A stretch of 64,000 nucleotides of DNA, from assembly GCF_003130075.1 (NCBI RefSeq), contig NZ_NRCW01000003.1:1-64000 (forward strand), read 5' to 3'. The DNA comes from Aggregatibacter segnis. GTDB lineage: Bacteria > Pseudomonadota > Gammaproteobacteria > Enterobacterales > Pasteurellaceae. Made by a program: the position numbers and the translations under genes. Below, piece by piece: positions 10,752 to 21,636 of the stretch (position 1 is the stretch's first letter; each line of letters opens with the position of its first letter). The notes below the pieces were generated by a model. It saw only the letters and a list, made by a program, of their open reading frames with translations. It was not told the DNA's origin and made no database searches.

Positions 10752-10777
10752 CCCTTATATCATAAGGGTATTTTTTT
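10752..10777 (+). terminator. Intrinsic terminator after deoD
   Basis: CCCTTAT (10752-10758) pairs with ATAAGGG (10762-10768) around a 3-nt loop, followed by TATTTTTTT. It is a compact terminator that closes the nupC-deoD unit. Confidence 0.85.
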
Positions 10778-11151
10778 ATATGTTACTTATTCAATTAATA
10801 TGATAGTAACGATTTCAGTTTTTATACTTGTGATAAACATTATTGGTAGTGATATTTGTGTCGTTTAGTGGTTCAAATGGCTTAGCACTATTGATGATGT
10901 TATTTATAGGGGGGGGATTCTTTTTAGGAATTCTATGAATGTTTTAGTGAAAAGGTCGTAGAAAGACAGGTGTCTAGTAGACCGACTAAATAAATGTATT
11001 TGCATTTTCTATGTTGAGTGGTCTTAGGGTTGCTCGACATTTTTTCATACGTCACAGATCTATATTTTTGATATAAAACAAAAACGTTGTTTATGGCAGT
11101 TAGGCGTTTGTATAGATTTGAATCAAGTTTCAATCAGTTAGGAGATTTTCC
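10778..11151 (+). promoter_or_regulatory. Gene-free upstream region of the adhesin with an 8-G tract
   Basis: About 370 AT-rich bases without a convincing gene. It contains an uninterrupted run of eight G at 10909-10916, the only such run seen in the window. A weak -35/-10 pair can be read around it (TTTATA 10903-10908, 16-nt spacer containing the G-run, TAGGAA 10925-10930). A second candidate promoter is TTGTTT (11087-11092) and TATAGA (11111-11116), 18 nt apart, about 35 nt before the adhesin ATG. Neither promoter is certain. Confidence 0.4.
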
Positions 11152-11274
11152 ATGAATAATATATATAAGGTTATCTGGAGTAAGGTGGCCAACGCATTAG
11201 TTGTTGTATCTGAATTAGCGCGCTCCAAAGGGGTTCCGGACGCAATTCAGTCGCGGCATCAAGCAATACAGTAA
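11152..11274 (+). other. ESPR-encoding segment ending in a frameshift stop
   Basis: The ATG at 11152 encodes MNNIYKVIWSKV..VVVSELARSKG, a textbook extended signal peptide region of large type V secreted proteins. Then the frame runs into 14 unrelated residues and a TAA at 11272. In the next frame the expected continuation appears at once (GSGRNSVAASS, the signal core LTALSVALSFCFGASSVFA, then the mature protein). One extra G in the GGGG run at 11230-11233 would join the two parts. Confidence 0.88.
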
Positions 11275-14200
11275 AAGTACGTACAAAATTAACCGCACTT
11301 TCCGTTGCACTTTCATTCTGTTTCGGTGCGTCTTCTGTTTTTGCGGCGGATATTAAAGAAGCGAATGTGACCGCGACAACATCATTGACAGTTGGTGCCG
11401 CAGGTGCCGCTGGTAGTGCTGCAACAGGTACAACAACATTGCATGGTACTGCTACACTGAACGGAAAAAATTTGGCAACTGTTGCTGATTTAGTAACTAA
11501 AGCAGATCAAACTGCTTTAACTGCCTTAGAGGGTAAGGTTAATACCAAAGCAGATCAAACTGCTTTAACTGCCTTAGAGGGTAAGGTTAATACCAAAGCA
11601 GATCAAACTGCTTTAACTGCCTTAGAGGGTAAGGTTAATACCAAAGCAGATCAAACTGCTTTAACTTCCTTAGAGGGTAAGGTTAATACCAAAGCAAATC
11701 AAACTGCTTTAACTGCCTTAAAAGATACGGTGGATAAATTAGGTATTCAGACTACCTACAATGGTATTAAATATTTCCGTGCAAATTCAACCGGCGAAGA
11801 TGCTACGGCAACAGGTACGGATGCGGTTGCAATTGGTTCTAAGGCTCATGCAACAGCGGTTGAGACGGTCGCCGTTGGTCACGAGGCGAGAGCATTAAAA
11901 AGTACGGCTATTGCAGTAGGTAAAAAATCGTATTCTGGTGGTAAGGATGGTGTTGCCGTGGGTAAGGGCGCTATGGTTACAGGGGATGCAACTTCTGCAG
12001 TTGCATTGGGCCCGACTGCTCAAGCAGGTTCTAAGAGTGGTAATGATCCAGAGGGGAACCCCTGGACCGAAAATACTTATGACGGTGCTAATAAATACCT
12101 AGTCGGTGACGGTCATAGCGCAATTGCTATCGGTAATAAAGCAGTAAGCCGAGGGCAACAAAATATTGCGATTGGTAAAGACGCATTAACAACAAACAAG
12201 GATAAAGCGGGTGCATTTAGTTTTGATAGCATAGCCATTGGTACTAGTGCTAAAACCATTGCTGCAAGTTCTGCTATCGCCCTCGGTAAAAATGCACTTG
12301 TTGGTGTAAGCGCTGATTCCGCTATTGCGATGGGGGATGGGGCGCAGGCTACCGGGTTAGATGCAACAGCAATCGGTCATTCAGCACAGGCAAGTCAATA
12401 CGGGTTAGCCGCCGGTTCTAGTGTTCAAGCAGTTGGAGAAGGGGACGTTGCATTAGGTCGTTTAACGACTGCTGCAGGAGGCAGTTCAGTCGCTATTGGT
12501 GAAAATGCAAAGGCTTTACAGTGGAAAACCATATCTATTGGTTTAAATGCGGGTGAAGGCCAGGCAGCTGATGTCACAAGAACGAAACATTCTAATATTA
12601 ATATCGGTGCTTTGTCAGGTAAAAGTGCTGAAGGTCAACATAACATTTTCATTGGTTCTGAATCCGGCCATAATACAAAAGGTAAAGCCAGTGTAGCAAT
12701 TGGTTTACAAGCTGGTACGAATACTAGTGCGGGTTCTACTCCAGAGGCTATGGTTGAAAACGTTTCAATCGGTAACAAAGCAAATTACCGTGATGATACA
12801 ACTTCTTCAGTGACGAAAGCGACTGCTTTAGGTGCCCAAACGTTTGCTGCAGATATGGCGACTGCCGTGGGTTATGGTGCGCGATCTGAAAGAACTCGCT
12901 CACTGGCGGTGGGTAATATGTCTGTTGCTAACGGTGAAGAGTCAACAGCAATTGGTGCTTCTGCGCAAGCTCATGGTGGTAGTGTCGCTTTAGGCTCAAA
13001 TTCAATTGCGAAGAATAAAACTGCTCAAGGCGTATATACTGGAATGCAGTCTGAATCCGTTGTCTCTGTTGGTAACGACACATTAACAACACCCCTTTAT
13101 CGTCGTTTGGTTAATGTTGCTGACGGTGCGGATGACCACGATGCCGTCACAGTGCAGCAACTGAAAGAATTAAAAACGCAAGTTACACAAACAATTGCAG
13201 TGGCTAACAATACCGCGGCCTCTGTTGCGGGAGCTGTGCTTTATGACACGACTGATGGGGATAATGATCCTACAACGAATAGTGTTACATTCAAAGATTC
13301 TGGTGGTTCCTCACCAAAACTCACACGTTTGCAAGGGGTTGCTGCAGGAAAGAACGAGACTGATGCAGTTAACTTTAAACAGCTGAAAAGTGAAATTGCT
13401 CAAAACTCCCAGCATTATTTTAGTGTCAATGATGATAAAGAAACGGGTATTGCCAACTATGATAATACGGGCGCGAAAGGAAAACGTTCAACCGCAATCG
13501 GGACTAGCAGCATTACATACAGTAATAATAGCGTTGCTTTAGGTAATGAAGTGACTAACTATGATGAGGGTGGTATTGCTATCGGGACAGAATATGTTGG
13601 TAGTGATGCATTAGATGACAATAAAAAAACCGATGGTAAAACAACCGTATCGAAACAGAACCAAAATTATAAATATGGTATAGCGTTAGGTGCTGGTACA
13701 AATGCTCAAGGTAATAACTCAATTGCTATTGGTAGTTTAGCGGCGACTTCTACAGATGATGTTGCGCACGGTGATCCGGATCGCGCCATTGCAATCGGTT
13801 ATTACGCCGTGTCTTCTGCTGCAAAAGCAAATGCTATAGGTGATCGTGCAAGAGCTAACTCCTTAAAATCAAATGCCTTTGGTAGTCAGGCTGAAGCCCT
13901 TAACGAATCAGCAAATGCATTTGGTTCGGTAGCTAGGGCAAGCGGTAAAAATTCAATTGCTATGGGGACACACCAAGAAGTGACGGGCGAAAATTCCGGT
14001 AGTATTGGTTACGCTGGGGGCTTTACTAATACGACAGTAGGTTCAAAACTGTCCGGTACTTATGATCCTAATGCAACAAAAGTTGCAGGCTCAGGTACTT
14101 ATTCTATTGGTAACACCAATAGTAAGATTACCTCTAATGAATCAGGCGTATTTGGTAATAATAACTTTGTCCAAGGCAAAGAAAATATCCGCGTGATGGG

Positions 14201-17200
14201 GAACAACAATATTATTACCAAGAATAATCAAGATTTGACAGGCGGTGGAGCAGCGGTCACGCCGACATTAAAAAATGTCTATGTGACCGGCCATGGCAAT
14301 ACTATTGATACGGCTAAGAAACCGTTAGAAGCCAGCAAAAATATTTTTGTTATGGGTGCTGGGAATACTATTGGTAGCGAGTCAGATAAAGATGCACTGA
14401 AGATCACTGATTCTTATGTTATCGGTACCGGAAACACGATTAATAAATCAAATAAAGCACTCGATAACGCTGAGGATCCATCTGATCTAGCGGCTGCCGG
14501 TCAAAAAGCTAAGATCGGTAAAGGTTATTTCATCTTAGGTAACAACGTTAAGGCTTTAGAAGATAACTCGGTTTATCTAGGTACAAGCTCTGCCTTTATT
14601 GCCTCAGGTAATGTATCTGCCGGAAGAGATAACTATAGTCAATTCACGGCTAGCAACCGAATTGGTGCTCCGACTTATACTTATGCTGGTGGGGCAGCAG
14701 TAGGTGTTGTTACGATCGGTAATGATGCTGAGACACGTCGTCTTCAAGGTGTTGCGGCTGGTTTAGTGGATTCTGGAAGTACCGATGCAATCAATGGTAG
14801 CCAATTGTATGCGCATACCCGTCCGCTTGGTTTTGCTGCAGATGATTCTACTGGTTTTAACGCAGCGAATAGTAACACGTTGGCTGTTGATGAAGGCAAA
14901 ATCACTAAGATGGTCAAACGTTATGCCGGACAAGCAATTCAGCTTAAAGGTGGCGCGACAAATCTTTCCAATGAGAATATTGGTACTGTTGTCGATGAAG
15001 CTAATAATGCCATTAATATCAAATTAGCCAAAGAGCTGAAAGGGCTGACCAGTGCTGAGTTTGTTGAAGGTACAGCGCCAAATAAAAATACTACGATCAT
15101 CAATGGTAAAGGTGTCACTATCAATACCGATGGTCCACGTATGACAACTGACGGTATTCACGCAGGTAATCTGAAAGTGACCGGTGTAAAAAGTAGCATT
15201 ACGGATCAGGTTATCAACAATAATCCTAATCCAACCTTTATTGACAAGCTCAAACAAGCGAATAATACAAATCCGAATAATGCGGTAAACGTAAGCGACT
15301 TACACAATGTAGTGAGTGGTGCTAACGGCGGTGGTTTTGGCTTGAAAGACCAAGATGGTGCAGAAGTGAAACAAGACTTAGGCACAACCGTGAAGGTGAA
15401 AGGCGATGCTAACGTTTATACCAAAGTGGTTACGGATGGTAGCGGAAAAGCGTTAGAAGTTGGCTTGAAGGATACTGTAACCTTAGGTAAAGCAGGTACT
15501 GACGGTAAAGACGGTAAGATTGGCGTGAACGGTAAAGACGGTTCAGCGGTTGTTATCAATGGTAAAGACGGCTCCATTGGTCTGAATGGTAAAGACGGTA
15601 AAGATGGTTTAACCATGAAGTCAGCTAATGGCAAAGACGGTGTTGATGGATTAAACGGAACCGATGGTAAAACCCGTTTAGTGTATGAATACAAAGATAA
15701 GAACAATCAGCCTGTTAAAGAAGAAGTAGCGACCTTGAATGACGGTCTCAAATTCGGTGCTAATTCAGGTGATGTTCATAATGCTAAATTGAATAGCCAA
15801 GTGAATGTTAAAGGTGCAGAAACGAATACAGATTGGACTAAATTTGATGCGGGTACAAACATCATGACCCAAGTCACCACAGATAAAAATACCGGTAACG
15901 GTACGGTCACTGTAGGGTTGGCTAAAGACTTGACGAAGCTCAATAGCGTGACCTTGGAGAACAAAGATGACTCAACTAAATCTGTGACGTTGAAAGCAGA
16001 CCAAGGGGGTAACTTGGATGTTGGTGGTAAGAAAATTACCAACGTTGCAAAAGGTACAGATGACACTGATGCAGTGAATGTCAGTCAGTTGAAAGAAGTC
16101 GCTGCGACAGCTGGAAAAGGTTGGAATCTTACTACTGGTGGTGATGTAAACACTAAACACAATGTTAAACCTGATGGTACTGTTGATATTAGCGGAGATG
16201 AAAATATCACTGTAACAAATCCGGGAGAGAACGGTAAAGGTAGTGGTAACGTTAAAGTAGGCTTGAAACCGGTTGTTACGCTTGGTGAAAAAGCTGTGCC
16301 GGCAGCAAATGGTCAGCCGGGTAAAGATGGTGTTGACGGCAAACTTAGCGTGAACGGTAAAGACGGTTCAGCGGTAGTTATCAACGGTAAAGACGGCTCC
16401 ATCGGTTTGAATGGTAAAGACGGTAAAGATGGTTTAACCATGAAGTCTGAGGTCGGTGACGCAGGTCTTGACCAAAATAATGCGACTGATCCGAATAAGC
16501 CTGATGATAAGGGAAGCAAAACGCGTCTTGTGTATGAGCATGTGTTGAAAGACAAAGATGGTAACCCTCAGAAAGGTCAAGATGGCAACCCTGTGACAGT
16601 GAAAGAACAGGTGGCGACATTAAATGACGGTCTCAAATTCGGTGCTAATGCGGGTGCGGTGCACAGTGCGAAACTTAACACCCAAGTGGATGTTAAGGGG
16701 GCAACAGAGAACACAGATTGGACTAAATTTGATGCGGGTAAAAACATCATGACCAACATCGCTGGAAATACCATTACCGTGGGATTAGCCAAAGACCTTG
16801 ATGTCAATAGTGTTACAACGGGTGATACAAAAGTTAAGAATGATGGAATCACTATTAAGAATGGTTCTGAACAAAGTAAAACAGTAAGTTTAACTAAAAC
16901 TGGTTTAAACAATGGCGGTAACCAAGTCGTCAATATGGATAGTGGTCTAAAAGATTCTCAAGGTAATAAGGTTACGTTAACTGAGGCAACTGGTGCCGTA
17001 TTAAACAATGGCGTCAATGTCGGCGACTTAAAAGAGACCGTTAATAAGCTTATTGGACCAAGCGATATCGGTGGTTTTGGTCTGAAAGATAAAGCGGGTA
17101 ATGAGTTCAAACAAAGCTTAGGTACTACCGCTCAAATTACCGGTGATAAGAACATCAACACTAAAGTTGTTGATGTGTTAGATGCACAAGGTAAAGCGAC

Positions 17201-19061
17201 AGGTAAAAAAGCGCTTGAAGTGGGTTTAAACCCAGAAGTTGAGCTTGGTAAGAAAGGCAACGATGGCGTTGACGGCAAACTTACCGTGAGCGGTAAAGAC
17301 GGTTCAGCGGTTGTTATCAACGGTAAAGACGGCTCCATCGGTCTGAACGGTAAAGACGGTGAAAATGGTTTAACCATGAAATCAGCTAACGGCAAAGACG
17401 GTGTTGATGGAGCGAATGGTACAAACGGTAAAACGCGTATTGTTTATGAGCTTAAAGACAAAGATGGCAACCCTGTGAAAGGTGCTGATGGCAAACCTGT
17501 TACAGAAGAAGTGGCGACACTGAACGATGGTTTAGTCTTTGCGGGTAACAACACAGATAAAGAGAACAAACACAAGTTGAACTCAAAAGTGAACATTGTG
17601 GGTGATTCTACCGCTGAACAGTTGAAAGACTTCAAGAGCGCGACAGGCAATCTTAATGTTGTTGCGGATGGTAACAATAAATTGACGGTTCAAATGAGCA
17701 AAAATCTGAAGAATCTCAATAGCGTGACCTTAGAAAACCCAACAGATACGACAAAATCTGTGACATTGACTGTAACGGATAAAGGTGAGTTGAATGTTGG
17801 TGGTGGTAAAGCTGAGGGTAACCAAGTTACTGGGGTGAAAAGTAGTATCACCGATAAACTTGCAGACAATCCTAAAGCGACTTTTGCTGATAAGTTGAAA
17901 AATGCCGCCAATAAAGATAACGGCAATCCGAATAATGCGGTTAATGTTGGCGACTTGTATAACGTCTTCAGTGGTGAGTCTGGCGGTGGCTTTGGTCTGA
18001 AAGACAAAGCGGGTAATGAGTTTAAACAAGACTTAGGTACTGCTGCTCAAATTACCGGTGATAAGAACATCAACACTAAAGTTATTGATGTGCTAGATGG
18101 TCAAGGTCAGCCGACAGGTAAAAAAGCGCTTGAAGTGGGTTTAAACCCAGAAGTTGAGCTTGGTAAGAAAGGCGACGATGGCGTTGATGGTAAGATTGGC
18201 GTGAACGGTAAAGACGGTTCAGCGGTTGTTATCAACGGTAAAGACGGCTCCATTGGTCTGAACGGTAAAGACGGTAAAGATGGTTTAACCATGAAATCAG
18301 CACAGGGTAAACCGGGTGTAGATGGTAAAGATGGCGAAACTAAAACGCGTATCGTTTATGAGCTTAAAGACAAAGATGGCAAGCCGGTGAAAGGTGCTGA
18401 TGGCAAACCTGTCACAGAAGAGGTGGCGACCTTAAATGACGGTCTCAAATTTGGTGCTAATTCAGGTGATGTTCATAATGCTAAATTGAATAGTCAGGTG
18501 GATGTTAAAGGTCATAAAGACAACACGAAATGGGATAAATTTGATGGTGGTAAAAACATCATGACCCAAATCAATGGAAACACCATCACAGTAGGGTTAG
18601 CGAACGACATTAATGTTAGTAGTGTTACAACGAATAAAGTGACTGTAGGCGATACCACAATCACTACTGATGGCGTAACCATTAACAACGGTCCAAGTAT
18701 GACGAAGAGCGGTGGTATCAACGCGAATAATACAACGATTAAAAATGTTGCGCCTGGTGTGAACAGTACGGATGCGGTGAATGTTTCACAATTGCGTGCG
18801 GTTGAAGGCAAACTCAATCGTGCGGATAAACATTTACGTGCCGGTATTGCAGGTGCTAATGCGGCCGCAGGTTTACCACAAGCCTACTTACCAGGTAAGA
18901 GCATGGTGGCTGTTTCTGCCGGTACGTATCGCGGTGAAGGCGCGGTTGCTTTAGGTATGTCCCGCATTTCCGATAACGGAAAAGTGGTGGTGAAAATTAC
19001 CGGTAACAGCGACACGCGTGGCAACCTTGGTGCTTCTTTAGGTGCAGGCTATCAATGGTAG
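11152..19061 (+). CDS. Giant trimeric autotransporter adhesin (YadA/Hia type), frameshifted near its 5' end
   Basis: An outer-membrane trimeric adhesin of about 2,600 residues. The reading frame open to the end extends back to 11214, but it has no ATG/GTG/TTG before 11367 (GTG), which would remove the signal peptide. The natural start is ATG 11152, with TTAGGAG upstream, in another frame. Order: extended signal region, signal peptide, five 16-residue coiled-coil repeats, YadA-like head repeats (AIAIGNKA type, about 11780-13100), necks (NVADGADDHDAV; LQGVAAGKNETDAV), a second head (about 13460-14720), a long stalk with four repeated modules holding GKDG collagen-like runs, and a C-terminal YadA anchor (HLRAGIAGANAAAGLPQA to GYQW). 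The product should be secreted only if the frame is restored. An EmaA- or Hsf-like role in host binding is inference. Confidence 0.9.
11499..11738 (+). repeat. 48-bp tandem repeat, four near-identical copies plus one degenerate
   Basis: Copies start at 11499, 11547, 11595, 11643 and 11691. Each encodes the 16-residue unit KADQTALTALEGKVNT. Copies 1-3 appear identical, copy 4 carries one change (TSLEG) and copy 5 diverges (KANQTALTALKDTVDK). The units form coiled coil in the N-terminal stalk of the adhesin. Near-identity at DNA level suggests recent expansion and a likely variable copy number. Confidence 0.9.
15329..18600 (+). repeat. Four long imperfect repeat modules in the adhesin stalk
   Basis: Modules of roughly 0.8-0.9 kb recur, each with a collagen-like core (near 15490-15675, 16316-16450, 17254-17430 and 18169-18345). 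Every core encodes NGKDGSAVVINGKDGSIGLN and is followed by LTMKS, a charged VYE(L/Y/H) segment, and EEVATLNDGL or a variant. Modules 1, 3 and 4 open with GGFGLKD. Long stretches are near-identical at DNA level, giving ample substrate for recombination that would change stalk length. Confidence 0.88.
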
Positions 19062-19076
19062 TAGCGTTGGCATAAT

Positions 19077-19107
19077 AAAATAGGGAAGCAGTCGCTTTCC
19101 TATTTTT
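19077..19107 (+). terminator. Intrinsic terminator after the adhesin gene
   Basis: AAAATAGGGAAGC (19077-19089) pairs with GCTTTCCTATTTT (19094-19106) with one G-T pair and a 4-nt loop, ending in a T-run. It separates the adhesin transcript from the downstream lipoprotein gene. Confidence 0.88.
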
Positions 19108-19267
19108 GCCGACATGCCAAGGTGAATTTCACGCGAAAAAATGACCGCACTTTTGCGTGCAATCAGGTTTAATCATGTGATTACGCCTTGGCAACCTAAA
19201 AGAACTCAGCTAAATAAGCCAAAGTTGAAACAGACAACATATTTTATGAATTTTACGAGGTGAAGAG

Positions 19268-20089
19268 ATGACCTTAGCAAAAATGTTATTATCGACTATC
19301 GCAGCGACAATGTTGGTTGCTTGCGGTAATTTAAGTCAAGTATCTAAAGAGGGCGCACCGGCGGATAACACGGAGTTGGTATGGCCTAAAATTGAAGATT
19401 CCAAATTTAATCACGATGGCAGCCAATTCGGTTCTTGGCCGAATTGGGATAATGTGCGCATGATTGAAAAAGGCATGAATAAAGATCAGCTTTACAATTT
19501 GATCGGCCGTCCGCATTTTGCGGAAGGTTTATTTGCCGTACGTGAATGGGATTATGTTTTCCATTATCGTGAAAACGGCGAACATAAAGTATGCCAATAT
19601 AAAGTTTTGTTTGATTCAGACATGAACGCACAGAATTTCTATTGGTATCCAAACGGTTGTAACAGCAATTTCTCCTTCAGCTTAGCGGGTGATTTCTTAT
19701 TTGATTTTGATAAGGACACATTAACCGCAAGAGGTGTTGAAGTGATTGATAACATTGCTCAACAGTTAAAATCGGCACATGCGAAAGATGTGAAAATTGA
19801 TGGTTATACGGATCGTTTAGGTTCAGACCGCTATAATTTAGCCTTATCACAACGCCGTGCAGACCGCGTGAAAGCTCGTTTAATCGAATTAGGTTTGAAT
19901 GCGCGTATTGTAGCTATCGGGCACGGTAAAGCAAATCAAGTGAAAGCCTGTGATGGCAGTGGCCAAGCACTAAAAGATTGTTTAGCGCCTAATCGTCGCG
20001 TAGAGATTTCCTCCTCCGGCTCATTGGTAAAAGCCGAAGGCACGAAATCGATGGGAAGAACAGGCCCTGCACCGTTATACGCAAAATAA
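19268..20089 (+). CDS. OmpA-family lipoprotein with an N-terminal BamE/SmpA-like region
   Basis: The 273-residue protein starts with a lipoprotein signal peptide and lipobox LVAC (lipidated Cys19). Residues about 60-95 (MIEKGMNKDQLYNLIGRPHF then VREWDYVFHYRENG) resemble the BamE/SmpA fold. Residues about 135-255 form an OmpA C-terminal peptidoglycan-binding domain (FDFDKDTLT, DGYTDRLGSDRYNLALSQRR, NRRVEI). It probably anchors the outer membrane to the cell wall. It follows the adhesin but is separated by a terminator, so functional linkage is only suggestive. The ATG at 19268 has GAGGTGAAGAG upstream. Confidence 0.85.
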   Translation: MTLAKMLLSTIAATMLVACGNLSQVSKEGAPADNTELVWPKIEDSKFNHDGSQFGSWPNWDNVRMIEKGMNKDQLYNLIGRPHFAEGLFAVREWDYVFHYRENGEHKVCQYKVLFDSDMNAQNFYWYPNGCNSNFSFSLAGDFLFDFDKDTLTARGVEVIDNIAQQLKSAHAKDVKIDGYTDRLGSDRYNLALSQRRADRVKARLIELGLNARIVAIGHGKANQVKACDGSGQALKDCLAPNRRVEISSSGSLVKAEGTKSMGRTGPAPLYAK

Positions 20090-20095
20090 CATGCT

Positions 20096-20125
20096 AAAAA
20101 AAGCCTCTGAACAGAGGCTTTTTTA
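20096..20125 (+). terminator. Intrinsic terminator after the OmpA-like lipoprotein gene
   Basis: AAAAAAGCCTCT and AGAGGCTTTTTT form a strong stem with a 4-nt GAAC loop, followed by T residues. This is a classical terminator for the plus strand and possibly also functions in the other direction. Confidence 0.9.
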
Positions 20126-20153
20126 TTGCCATTGATTTGGTTCAGACAATAAG

Positions 20154-20198
20154 AAAGAGCGGTCGAAATTCATTGTATTTTTCGACCGCTCTTTTTTT
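20154..20198 (-). terminator. Terminator hairpin downstream of udp
   Basis: AAAGAGCGGTCGAAA (20154-20168) is exactly complementary to 20180-20194, with an 11-nt loop and poly-T on the right and A-rich sequence on the left. It sits between convergent genes and can stop minus-strand udp transcription or serve as a second stop for the plus strand. Confidence 0.75.
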
Positions 20199-20225
20199 AT
20201 ACGATAAGCCCTGTGCTTACGTCAA

Positions 20226-20984
20226 TTACACCAACAAGCCTGCCGCTTTCACTACTACGTGAATGGCGGTTTCTTCCGTGGATTGAATCGTCGCCTCATT
20301 CGGGATTTCTTGTTGGGTGCGGTTGACGATAGCACCTGCGATCATGCCGGCACGCAAACCCAGTGCGGAGCACATGGTGAACAAGGTGGCAGATTCCATT
20401 TCGTAGTTCATTACGTTCAATTCTTGCCATTGTTTTAATGAACCTTGGAAATGACGGCAAATCTTGCCGGTGTAAGTGTCATAACGTTCTTGTCCCGGGT
20501 AGAAAGTATCTGAAGAGGCGGTGATACCCACATGGACGGCATCGCCGACTTCTTCTTTGGCAACTTTGTAAAGGGCTTCGGTACATTCAAAGTTTGCCAC
20601 CGCAGGATATTCCAATGGCGCAAAATGGCGGCTGGCACCATCGAGACGCACCGCCCCAGTTGTGACTAATAAATCACCGACGTTAATGTGCGGTTGGATG
20701 GCGCCGGTTGTGCCGATACGTAAGAAAGTACGCACACCGAGTTGGGCTAATTCTTCTACCGCGATGGAAACCGATGGACCACCAATACCAGTGGAACACA
20801 CGACCACGGCATGCTCCTCAATATAGCCGAGCCAAGAGGTAAATTCGCGGGTGGAGGCGAGGAATTTTGGGCGATCCAATAAGCGTGCAATGCGTTCCAC
20901 ACGCTCCGGCGCACCCGGAACGATGGCTAATTTAGCCCCATCTAACATGGCTTTCGTTAAGCCAAGGTGAAAGACTTCTGACAT
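20226..20984 (-). CDS. udp: Uridine phosphorylase
   Basis: Udp phosphorolyses uridine to uracil and ribose-1-phosphate in pyrimidine salvage. The 252-residue protein matches the family length and has the phosphate-binding [25 protein letters not shown] and the substrate loop [21 protein letters not shown]. The ATG at 20984 ([11 protein letters not shown]) is chosen because AGGAGG lies 6 nt upstream; an in-frame start farther out would add 15 residues and overlap asnC. It follows asnC on the same strand by 28 nt and may be cotranscribed. Confidence 0.95.
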   Translation of the reverse strand: MSEVFHLGLTKAMLDGAKLAIVPGAPERVERIARLLDRPKFLASTREFTSWLGYIEEHAVVVCSTGIGGPSVSIAVEELAQLGVRTFLRIGTTGAIQPHINVGDLLVTTGAVRLDGASRHFAPLEYPAVANFECTEALYKVAKEEVGDAVHVGITASSDTFYPGQERYDTYTGKICRHFQGSLKQWQELNVMNYEMESATLFTMCSALGLRAGMIAGAIVNRTQQEIPNEATIQSTEETAIHVVVKAAGLLV

Positions 20985-21012
20985 AACATCCTCCTTTCTT
21001 GTTCGTTGTTTT

Positions 21013-21465
21013 TTAAGGTTTAATATCACGCAAAATCGGATTCTGCATGGAAATTAAGGTTTCTGTGGATTGAATCTCGTCGATTAACTGAATTTTAGCC
21101 GACAAGACTAAATGCAATTCGGCGATCGTGTGCGTCATAACTTTAATAAAAATGGAATAATTGCCGGTGGTGTAATAGGCTTCCACCACTTCATCAATGG
21201 CTTCCAGCTTTTTGATCACTTTGTCATAATCTTTTGCCGATTTCAAAATAATGCCAATGAAACCGCAAACATCATAACCCAGTTTGCGTTCATTGATTTT
21301 CACTTTTGTCCCCTCAATAATGCCTGACTGGCGCATTTTTTCCACCCGGACATGAATGGTGCCGGGGCTAACACCAAAATTTTTCGCCATTTCTGCATAA
21401 GGGGTTCGGGCATCTTTGGTTAATACACGCAATATTTGTTGATCTAAATTGTCGATATTGTGCAT
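21013..21465 (-). CDS. asnC: Transcriptional regulator AsnC
   Basis: AsnC is an Lrp-family feast/famine regulator that activates asnA, with asparagine as effector. The 150-residue protein has the N-terminal winged HTH ([21 protein letters not shown], then [13 protein letters not shown]) and a C-terminal RAM ligand domain ([15 protein letters not shown]). It lies divergently from asnA across a 171-nt intergenic region, exactly the E. coli arrangement, so that region should hold the AsnC operators. Confidence 0.95.
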   Translation of the reverse strand: MHNIDNLDQQILRVLTKDARTPYAEMAKNFGVSPGTIHVRVEKMRQSGIIEGTKVKINERKLGYDVCGFIGIILKSAKDYDKVIKKLEAIDEVVEAYYTTGNYSIFIKVMTHTIAELHLVLSAKIQLIDEIQSTETLISMQNPILRDIKP

Positions 21466-21636
21466 AACACACTCCTTTGTTTTAAAAACTCTAAATAATT
21501 ATATTATTTTTTAGATGTTATTTAAATAATGATGGGGTTTCTTTAATTCTGGCTAAATTGTGTTGCATTAATCCTAAAGAATGGGGAGAATCTACCGCAT
21601 TCATGTAGAAACGTTAAATAATATAGGGTAAAAACA

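Noticed and set aside
11224-11240. Programmed ribosomal frameshifting to express the adhesin
   Set aside because: Slipping back one base at AAA GGG GTT would require re-pairing on CAA or AGG; no heptamer of the usual XXXYYYZ type and no obvious stimulatory structure were seen. A missing G is the simpler reading.
11499-11738. Direct repeats as a CRISPR array
   Set aside because: The 48-bp units abut without spacers and encode in-frame coiled-coil protein; no cas genes are near.
15416-18817. Long minus-strand open frames inside the adhesin
   Set aside because: They are Pro/Ser-rich mirror images of the repeated GKDG coding sequence, have no ribosome sites and match no family.
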